Assembly (NCBI GenBank): GCA_029204225.1
Contig: CM055093.1
Coordinates: forward strand, 29,525,777-29,589,776
Reading direction: 5' to 3'
DNA from: Diphasiastrum complanatum
Lineage: Eukaryota > Streptophyta > Lycopodiopsida > Lycopodiales > Lycopodiaceae
DNA length: 64,000 bases
Below, one piece after another: positions 35,801 to 46,900 of this stretch (positions are counted from its first letter, which is position 1; each line of letters starts with the position of its first letter). The position numbers and the translations under genes are program-made. The notes under the pieces were generated by a model, which made no database searches, was not told the origin of the DNA, and worked only from the letters and a program-made list of their open reading frames with translations.

Positions 35801-38161
35801 TATTCAGGCTTTGGATGTGGGTTTGGACAGGACCTCTCAGGATGTAGATACCCCAGCTACACACTTTGGAGAACAGTTGATTGGACTAGCAGAAGCCCAT
35901 TCTTTAGCCATTCTGAATGGCCTATCTCGATGGCCGTCATCATCAGATTTTACTTGCCATCCACACGGGGGTGGACACAACGTTGTTGACTACTTCATTG
36001 GTTCACCAGCCTTCATTCCATTTCTTCATACTTTTCATATTATGCACCCTACCATCTCAGATAACTCTCTATCACTCCTATCCCTTGGCCATGCTACTCC
36101 TGGTACGGTTGCGAGACCTACAACCCGTCCTTCTTTCTCTCTGCTTGGTCTTCCTACATACACTTCCTCTTTAACCACACTACTCCACGACTTCCCCTTC
36201 TCATCTTCAGTAGACCAACAAGCAGCCTTTTTATCTCAGGCGCTTCTTCACTCAGCCAATACTGCATATCCACCAAAAACTTTTTCTTCTCATAAACGCA
36301 CTTACAATAGATGGTATGATGATGAGTGCCTCTCCCTACACAAGCAAGTTATCCACGCTCAATACCATTCTCCCGACACCTTAGCATTTAAACAAAAGGA
36401 ATACCATAGAATGACTTTGCGAAAAAAGACCACTTACTTTCAGTCTCTGGCACAGAAACTCATCGATTCCTTGGACTCCTCTTCTTCCACCTTCTTCTGG
36501 AAGATGATTTCTAAAAACTCATGTAACCCAGCTCCTATTGCCATCGAATCTTGGATTGACTATGCTGCAAAACTTTATACAGTTGACTCTCCTTCCATCT
36601 CTCTCTCATCGCGACCATCAGAATTCACCCTTTTCACTCCGTCCATGATTGAAGATGCCATCAAACATGGTCAAACCCATAAAGCCATTGATGTTAACTC
36701 TCTAAGTATGGACTTTCTAAAACCTATCGCCCATATTGTTGCTCCATATATCTCTCACGTTTTTAACCAATCTGTTATTTTTGGCCTTCCCACACCTTGG
36801 TGTACTAACCTTTTGCACCCTATACTTAAGACTAGTGATCCTCTGAATGTAGACAACTATCGCACTCTTATGATCAGCCACACTATGGCTAAGCTCTATG
36901 GCTCGGTTATGCAGTCTATCATTAGCTCTCATGCGGAGATAGAGGAGTTATACGCTATGGGACAGGCAAGTTTTAGAGCAGGCTACTCCACAGCTGACCA
37001 GATATTCATACTGAGATGTATCATTGAGGCGGCGAAGTCCAGGAAACAGAGAGTCTATTGCTGCTTTGTGGACTTCCGCAAAGCATTTGATTCGGGTCCG
37101 AGACACCTGTTGCTCCAGCGTTTGGTATCTCTTGGTTTTTCACAGGAGGTATCGTCACATTATATGAGAGAGTTTTGGCCCGTTTCCGAGATGGAGATGG
37201 ATGGTCTTCATATATTCATAGTACGGTCGGAGTGAAGCGGGGGTGTCCTTTGTAAATTGTCACCCACCCTATTTGCTCTATACATTGACGACCTTGAGCG
37301 GATCATTCGGGAAGAAGGTGGAGATGGTTGTCCTCTGGCAGATATTGTTATCCCTATGCTTCTTTATGCAGATGACGTGGTTCTATTATCTAGTTCGGCT
37401 GCAGGACTTCAGCGACATCTGGATGCCTTATATACTTTTGTCAAATATGGGGGCTGATGGTGAACATTGGTAAGACTAAGGTTATGGTGTTTAACACCAA
37501 CAGACAGCATATGAGAGACACTATGTTTAATTATGATGGACATCTTCTAGAGATAGTGGCATCTTACACATACTTGGGTGTTCTCTTCCCTGGTCCATTG
37601 CTATCTTTTAGACCAGCTGCATTGGCTAGGCTCCGCAAGGAGCGTTTTGCTCTTGTTTAGATGGAGAGGTTTTCCTCTACTTATTACGTGCATGACCCTG
37701 ATACACGCTGTCGCCTTTTCTCTTCGACTGCTTCTCCAGTTGCACTGTATTCAGCAGAGACATGGTGTCCAGGCTTATCTAGAGATACTCGGAGTGACAT
37801 CTCGCGTTTGCAGATTCACATGCTTAGCCCGATGATTCGGGCCAAGCAGTCTGTTCCTCACGAGATTATTTTGGCAGAGTTTGCTTCTCCCCCACTAATT
37901 GTAGAGGCTATTTTCAGGATCATCACATTCATTTACAGAGTGAGAGATCTCTCATTGGCTTTGAGAGACTCTTGTTCCAACTCCTCCCTAGATTTCAGCA
38001 CGAGGTGTTGATGATCTGATTGGTAGGTTTGCCAGGCTGTCTTCTCTGCATCGAGCTCGGCTTTGAGATTTTGCACGAGCTAATTCTGCTGGTGAGCCGC
38101 CTGATTTGCCTTGTTAAGCTGGTCCTGCAAGGTTTGGACCTAGGCTTGGCTCTCTGCTTTC

Positions 38162-38238
<77 letters not shown>

Positions 38239-41200
38239 GCAACTACACAACCTGATCAGTCAAGGCCTGCAGCGTTTGCCCTATCACTAATTGGCCGCGA
38301 GATTGTTCAGTAGCTCGTTTAGTGAGCAGTTGGTGGAGTTGTTGCTGGAGACCCGTTAAGGTTGTCCAACAACCCAGCGCCTGAGTGTCCCAGCCAACCG
38401 AAGGTGGCATGGTTATGATGGGTGGAGGGAGAGGTGCAGTCATGGAAATGGTGGTGATTGGGGGAATGGTGGTAGTAGCGATGGTCATGATGAGAGGGGT
38501 CGTGGTGGCGGTTATAGTTGGAATGTGTCGCAACAGTTGACGGGATTGGTGAAATGACAGTTGGATGGATGGGGCTAGGGGTCGTAGATGTGATATTGAG
38601 GAACGGGGAAGAGTGGCTAGGGTTGGTGCGTGCGAGGCTAGTATGCGCGTGAATGGGAGATGGGGTAGGGGATGCAGTGAAGATCGGCGACTTTTGGCTA
38701 GCCTCCAATTGTGCGATCATGTCTTTGGGGGGTGGGATGGACAAGATGATTGGGCAAAACAGGGAGGGGATTGGATTCCTAGATTCTCTAGGTGGGCTAT
38801 GGCGAGAGTTGTGAGGAGACCACCGCAGGTGATCCTGTTTGGGCATTTGAAGGCTGCTTGCAGTTCTTTGATCAGAACTGTAGCCCAATCATAAATGGTG
38901 TTGGGGCCGTCCATCATGGTCACCATGACCACAATAAACTTAGATATGCGAAGGGGGCGATGGAAGCTTACAAGTATGGTGGCAGATAAAAAGTCTATCG
39001 TCTCATGGAGGTTAGTAATTCTGATCTACAAGATCAGATATCCATCGTTGGTCTTGGTTTTGACATCATCTCGGTTAGGGAGGAAAAATACGGAGATGTC
39101 GTATTTGGCAAGGGTGCATGTTAGCGGCAGGTTGGTAGTGTGGGGAAGGTTGAGCGCTAGGGAAACCAACTCCGGATCAAGGGGGACATCATAGTCCTGT
39201 CCCTTGTGGGCGACTAAGAAGTGGTCGGTGTCGAAGGTGGAGGCCCTCTGGACCATGGAATTGTCCTGTGTGAGGGGGACTTGAATGTTGGCTAGGCTTG
39301 TAGCAGTCAGAATTGCAAGGCAGCCATTGACGCGAAGGCGACGATCTCTTGCGTGGCAAGCATCAACAAAATCACGTACTGGGATGGGGCACATACAGAA
39401 GGGGGTCGACGGATGGATCGAGGAGATGTTTCTCTCTCCTCTCTACTAGGAGAAGTGGATGTGGTTAGGGAGGAAGTTTGCTGAGAAGTAGACGGCGAGG
39501 TCATCGTTCGGGAGGAGGATGTTGGGCTCGATGAGGGACTCTAATGGGCAGGCGGGGCTGCACTCCTTAAACGTTGCCAAACTTGAGAGATTTTCTAATC
39601 AGAAACTCTTCTTGTTTACTAAGAATGGCAGTTCTATAAAAAATCGAGCTAGAATTTTTCTGGACAAACTTGACCATGCATGCATCTACACCAAAGGACA
39701 ATATTGGCAGGGGTGGGGACTGCCAAAATTTGGGCCGTTCAGGGAGTTTTGAAGGCGTTTTTACAGGGGGAAAAGAGAAAAAGGGTATGGGTAGGTTGGG
39801 GATTTGTACAAGGTGGGATTTTAGATACATGGGTCTGATGGCGCGACATCTATCCTACCGAGCTTGATCTACTCCAATTTCTATCCAGCCTAATACTTGA
39901 CTGATCTAGTCTAAAACTATGGCTAAGCTATTTTATGGGGCTTTAATCTAATCTGATCGAATTCACCTATCTAATCTGATCTAACCGTGCTCTAAGCCTA
40001 ATCTACCAAAGACTCACAGACCTAAAGTTATCTAATCCAGATCTATCTAATCGAATCTGCTTAACGATCTATTCCTAAGAAAGTAATCTAATCTTAGATA
40101 CGCAACTCTACGTTGCGGTCGACTACCCCCCCTGTCCTATGGCTCCACGCAACAAACGAGGGGGAGGTAACTCCCCCCACTCTCCACCATGCCCTACATT
40201 GGAAGGCCCGGAAAACACCCCCCTGTCCCTCACATCTGAGTTTTTGGTACCTGCTCCTGCCATCGTACCTGTTTTAAGTTTATCCATCGCATCCACTTCT
40301 GATCTACCCACTGCATCTGCATCCAAGACGGATGCTCGCCCTGCTGTCGAAACATTTGCAGTTAATCAACTGCCCACAATTGATTATACCCCTTCCAAAC
40401 CTACTGAAGGCCTCTTTGCTTATGATATCAGCTTTATTCGACAAGAAATCATCGGACTCAAAAGACAATTACACTTCTTTGAAATTGAGAACGGCAAGCT
40501 GATTTTGGATCTCTGTGGGGTTAAAGAGCGAATGGAGCAGCTTGAACAAGAAAATGTATATCTTAAGCAACGGATTGCGGAACATATCCCTCAAAAGAAT
40601 GTATTGGAGGAGACGTCGAACAAAATATCCAGCCTTGAGAAACAAGTGGAAGAAACGAAGACATGGGCAGCGCATCTCAAAAACGATGGTAAGGTCGAAT
40701 CTTCAAGCTCGGCTCAACATGCAGTTGTTAATTCTACACTAGAAGATGTCTTCTCGGAGCAAGAAAGAAGGGCTAAAAAGCCTTTAATATCCGGGTTAGG
40801 GGGATTCTCGACGGGGATAAGCCCATTGAAGAGGCAAAAGACCTCCTTTAACTAAGCTCACACACACCACGGATGGATTTGATACAGCTTGGAGAAGTAA
40901 GTTTGACACTCGTCTTGTTTATCAAGTTTCGCTCTATGAACAGCCGCGTTGCGGCTTTACGCCTTAGAGCCAAATTAAAAGGGACTTTTATTTTTATGGA
41001 TGATGACCTTACACACACACAATGGCAAGCCAGGAAACAAATTATCCAGGATGCAAATGCAAGAAACAGCGGGTGGTTTTCATTGAAGGCAAACCAAAAA
41101 ATTTTGATAAAATTTCTCAATAGGGATTTGGGGCTCTCGGGCAAAGGAGCAGCCCGAGATCCCCTCAGCCTTTACATATTGGTTTTTGGAATTGTAATGG

Positions 41201-43089
41201 CATACTATCATCTTCTTCAGCAGGTGATTTCCATTCTTTCATGCTGAAATGTAATATCCTTTTGTTAGCAGAGACTCGTGAATCCTTATATAGACCACTC
41301 CCATCCATACAGGATTGCACCTGGCACTCAGCGCATCGGCCCTTTGTGAGAGGGAAGACCTTCCGTGGTTCTGGTGGTGTTGCATGTCTCACCAAGGATG
41401 TTTTCAGTTCTCATTTTAAACTAGTCAAAAGTGATCCATTTGCATGCTTTATTTGGTTTCAGTTCTCTGGTCACTGTTTGGGGCTTTCTCAGGACCTCTT
41501 TCTTGCAGTTTGTTAATTTGCACCACAGACATCATCTTTTGCAGATTTTGGTGGTGACCCTTTCCAGGCTCTCTCAGATGATATATTCAGCTTTGCACAG
41601 CGAGGCCTTATTCTTGTAGCAGGGGATTTTAATGCTCGTACGAGCATCAGGCAAGCTGAGTTTTATGCAGAGAGTGATTTTCTGCAGGTTCACACATTAG
41701 ATATGGGCTTTGACAGGACCTCACAAGATGCAGATACTCCAGCTACCCACTTTGGAGAGCAACTGATTGGTTTAGCAGAGGCCCATTCCTTAACCATTTT
41801 GAATGGCCTTCCTTACTGGCCTTCGTCATATCATTTTACTTGTCACCCACATGGAGGAGGACATAGTGTTGTTGACTACTTCATTGGGTCATCGGCTTTG
41901 ATCCCATTTCTTCATACCTTCCGCATTATACCTCCTACCATTTCTGATCACTCCCTCCTACTTCTATCCCTTGGTCGTCATAGTACCACAATCACAACAC
42001 CGTCCCACTCATCACCATCGCCCATTCATAGAGTCCTGGAGCTTGATTCATCCAGATATGTTGCTGCAGCTTTCACATCCTCTCACACTCTAGCTAGTCA
42101 GCAGGCTAAGGCCTCATGGTTTCAGTATGTTTCTGACCTTTTGAGTAGGTGGGGTTTATCTATATCTGATCTCCCGAATGGGACACACGCATATATCCGC
42201 CAGCAGATTTACAGAGCTTATATCAGCACAGTGTGGTCTCACCCAGATCCAGCACGGATCAAGCTTCATTTTTATCACACTCATCTTCTTCAGCTTGATA
42301 TTTCCGGGCTTCCCATTTGGTCGGGTTATTTGTCTCAGACGTTATCTTTCGGCCTGCGTTACCGTCTTGGTCAGTTTAGGGTCTCTTCTCACCAACTTGC
42401 TATTGAGACAGGCAGATACACAGACACACCTCAACCGCTACGGATTTGTCAATGCTACTCTTTACAGGAGATTGAGGATGAGTTCCATTTCATTTTCCGA
42501 TGTCCAGCCTACTATGAGATCAGAGGCAGATACCATTGCTTATACAGAGATACTCCACTTACACTTGCTTTTTTCCTTGCCTTCTCAGATGCGAGATGTG
42601 TTGGTTATTATTGCGAGAGATGTTTACTCTGAGATCTTCCTCTTTATTGGATGTTTCTGATGTGGATCATAGCCAGTCCTACATTACGCACGTTTTCCAG
42701 AAGAGGGATAGAGATGAGATTTCTGACAGTGAGAGAGACATTCCAGTACGACAACCGAAGCTCCAGCATCCTCTTCGCTCCTCCAGGCCCAGGGCTCTTC
42801 ACCGGAGGCCAACACCTGCTTCTCACCATATCACGCAGTTTTTTATATCCACTTAGCCAGTTAGCTAACTTATTTCAGTTTTCTATTTCCCTCTGTGTAG
42901 CTGGTGGTTAAGCTACTGATATTGTACCCTCGACAGAGCTGGAGGTTAAGCTTTGTTTTTCTCTCTGTTTTCTAGTGTTGGTCTAGATTTTAGGAATAAG
43001 TCCTACGTGGACAATGCTCCTTCTTTTTTGATGTACTTTCTACTTGTCTTATGTGCCCTCGGGTACTTGACAAACATTAATATAATTCT

Positions 43090-43157
<68 letters not shown>

Positions 43158-43945
43158 TTAGTGTATCTTCTATCAGCTAGTTATTGAGACTGGGAGGTTC
43201 CATGGTATTCCTAGAGAGGAGCGGATTTGTTAGTTATGCTCTCTAGGTGAGGTGGAGTCTGAGGAGCACTTTATCTTTAGATGCCCTGTATACTATGAGG
43301 TCAGAGGACGATATCATTGCATGTTTCGAGACATGCCTACCACTCTACGCTCTCTCATCGCCTATGAGGACCCACGATGTGTCGCTCTGATGGTACGTGA
43401 GATGTTCATCCTACGGAGAGATTTATACGGGACACCCCAGCATTTTACCTCACAGCCACTGATCACTTCATTCTTTACTAGGCGGAGATCGCGTGACTTA
43501 GTGCATGAGGACGAGGATTATGACGATGATGATGATAATAGCCGCTCGCATTCTCATAAAGATCAGAGAAAGTGTACTTCTCACCATCACGTTACTACCA
43601 GGATCACCAGACATCCTATGCAGAGACGTACTACTACACATGCTCATGCTCATAGACGACGCCGGCAGGCTCTAGTGCCTTCTCATGTTGTGACTCACAT
43701 TGCATCCTTTTACAGCAGCAGCAGCAGCACAGCACAGTCTTGACATCTGGACATAGATACGATACATACGATTATTATGCACAAACAAACTCTCGCATAC
43801 GTGTCTACTTTAGTTTGTACTAGGTGTTTTCTTTATTACAGTTTTGGAGACGCTCCCATGGTTACCACACACTTGACATGTACTTCATTAGTCTTATATG
43901 CCTTTTGGCATGGAAAAGACATTAATAAAGCTTTCTTCTTCTTCT

Positions 43946-43999
<54 letters not shown>

Positions 44000-46900
44000 G
44001 GGCGGACCTCCATCGCGGCTGACCTGGCGTGATGCTGACATGGCGTTGAGGAGCTGACCTGGCGCAGACCTATCCTGCGGGCCTGCTAGCGCAGACACCT
44101 CCACCTGCGGACCTGCGAACCTGCTGACTGTGCGGCGCCCTGCAGATGCTGCCTGCTGACTGTTGGCGGCCTGTGGATGCTGCCTGCTGATCTGTCCATT
44201 GCCACGCGTCCTCCACTGACACTGGCTGGGACATCACCACCTCCCCCATCGCCCATCATGGTACGCAAAACCAGAGGAAGCCCACGCTCCCCCTCTCCAC
44301 CACCCCACCCGGTTGGCCCGGACACCTCCATCACACCTGCAAACACAGTTGGACAAGAGGAAGGAGGCAGCTCCACACCATTTCCGGCAGTTGTTTCCGA
44401 TAGTCTATCTCACGATTATACTCCTTCCCAACCTATGGAAGGATTCTTTGTCTATGAACTAGGCTGGCGAAAACAGGAACTACGGGTAAGCTATTTGGAA
44501 GGAGAAAATGGAAAGATCAAAACGCAAGTGGGGGATCTGCAGGCAAAAAATTTGGGATTGAAGACAGAGGTTATAGAGGGAAATGCAAAACTGAAAAAAG
44601 AAATGGACGCCTTGCAGTGTGAACTTAGAGCCCAACCCATTCTTGCCACACCAGAATCCTCAAACCGTCTCAAAGAACTGGAAGATAAGATTGAGCAAAA
44701 TAAGGAAGACACCATGTCTTGGGCAGCGGTGCTCAAGAAAGGAACCAAACCTACTGCACCTATCTCCTCGGTTATTTCAGCTACTCTCTCGGAAGAGAGA
44801 CTTCGGGGCAGCAACGTGGTATAGTAGATACCCAAAACGCCATTGACGAAGTAAAACGGTTTCTTGAAACCACATTGGACCACCATAATGAAGGGCTTGA
44901 TACTGCATGGCGGACAAAACGAGATAATTCTACCTTGATTATTCGTTTTAAGCGGTCACCATATCCCCAAGACCTACAAAGGTTACCATGTTCACATCTC
45001 AAAGAGTGTGCGATGCTATCGACTTGTTGCAACACAAGAAAGTCAAAGACATAGATGACCTTGAATCAGAATTGCTCATACATGCAACAGATATTGTTTC
45101 ACCTATCATTGCGAATCTCTTTAATTATGCAATCAACTATTATTTTCTCCCTCCTAGTGTACCAATGTAATTTGTCTAATACACAAAGCAGTTGACCCAA
45201 TGACACCAGAGTATTAGCGCACTATAGGACACATCATAGCCAAGCCTCATGGGATCGTACTCCAAATAGCAGAGAGCATTAAAGCAAAGACCAGATGTTT
45301 ACATGCCATCAACAAGCAGGTTTTAGATCATAGCACTCCACTTTAAATCATGTGTTCACTCTTAAGGCTATCATTGAAAAGGTAACATTCAAAAAGGAGA
45401 GGATCTATTGTTGCTTTGTTGATTTTAGATGATCTTTTGATTCAATGGCACCACATTTCATTCACAGACTAAGGGACATTTAAGAATTCCCAACAAGGCT
45501 TAAAGATTTGTCAAAAAATCTTCCAGGTGCATCAATATCGGTCCATAATCATAGTGTAAATATACAAGGGTCGCCAAATGTTATTCAATGCCTCGCGCTA
45601 TCTAAAAATTTGGCAACGCAAACTTGGCTCCAATGCAACTAAGTGTATAGTTTAGTATTACTAGTACCTGATACCTTTCACTATTGTTTTAGACTCTCTA
45701 GGCTTTTATTGTAACCCTAGAAAAATTTGAAAGAAACCCAAAAAAGAAAAACGTTCCGATCCAAAGCAACCGTAAATTCAGGAACTGTTCCGGAACGATG
45801 GTTCCAACTTCCAAATGGAACATTGCATCCCAGAATCAATGCATCTATAAATTTAGGAACCAGATTAGAAACCATGTAAAATAGTGATCTTGGGCCTGTC
45901 AAATCTTATAAAAAGTTCGTGTCCACTAATAATAAAGTTGAAGGAGATATGGGGAACCCTATAGAGATCATATCAACCAATCAAATTGTATTAAGTAGAA
46001 GAAACGTTGTGGCATAGGAAAAAATTTACAATCTTGAAAACATAAAAAATTCAAGGGAGCAAAAAGGATAAAATTTCAATACTTTCTACTATAGTAAATA
46101 GGCCTTAATGAAGATCAAAAATCAAATTACTTACTTCCTTTTGATATTGCACCGTCAATTTCTTGCCAAAGCCAACCTTGAATACAACCATCATCACCAC
46201 AACTGCAATTCAAAAGCAAAAAGCACATATATAATAGTTGATATCATATCGAATCATAACTTTCCATCTAAGCAATAAGTTTAGCTTAGTGATTTCATGC
46301 AATGACGTGAATATCACTAGTAGATACATGTCAATATGGGAAATGTCAAGGCTATGTTGGCACACTCGAAGAGTTGCGATAAGGTGAATATCACAAGTCA
46401 ATATATGTCGATATGGGAAATGCCAAGCCTCTAATGACACACTCTAAAAGTTGCAACCAATCAAGGTATTAACTCAAAAGGAAGGGTGGCTTCTAAATTG
46501 AGATCATTCCCTGTAGCATTTCTATGCCTCCAAGCATCTAAAAATATGCAATGTGACAAAGGCAATATATTATTATCATGTATCACATTTGCCCACTTTG
46601 TCATAAATTGTCTATATACTATTGTGGGATATATCACATGCTTAGCATGACATTTCTCCAAATGTTAAAAAATAACCATTCAAGCCCTAGATAATATTCT
46701 ATAAATCGGGCATGCCACCTAAAATCATAAAATTTACAACATATATCTAATAACCCACATTCAACTTAGTGTGACTAACATCTATGACATCATTACTAGC
46801 GTCCAAAGCTTTGCCACAAACAAAATAATTATGTCCTTTTATCTCCAAACTAAACTCAATTTTGATTTTTTGTGAATGAAAGAAATCACTTGATCTCCTT

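Larger units (their letters stand above)
40139..43092 (+). mobile_element. LINE copy with ORF1, endonuclease and C terminus; RT deleted
   Basis: ORF1 runs from 40139 (MAPRNKRGG) to TAG 41121-41123 with frame breaks. ORF2 follows in the same frame and holds a complete endonuclease. Near 42015 it jumps in frame from the endonuclease end to the C-terminal region ([20 protein letters not shown]), so the whole RT is gone. The tail carries [21 protein letters not shown] and a 3' region ending in the hairpin 43053-43066, ACATTAATATAATTC and (TC)n. Such a copy could only move with RT from another LINE. Confidence 0.85.
19889..46134 (-). other. Giant THO6 intron (26.2 kb)
   Basis: This interval separates the exons at 46135 and 19888, opening with GTAAGT and ending in TTTAG on the minus strand. 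It contains a gypsy remnant, two (TC)n-linked LINE chains, a composite copia/gypsy insertion and an unrecognised minus-strand coding remnant. The sequence between 19889 and 20960 shows only a short tandem repeat. Confidence 0.8.

Noticed and set aside
38165-38234. (CT)n tract considered as another LINE junction
   Set aside because: No hairpin or LINE tail precedes it, and minus-strand coiled-coil coding continues on both sides.
45750-45830. GTTCC/GGAAC cluster considered as a second hAT MITE
   Set aside because: No terminal inverted repeats or 8-bp duplication could be found.
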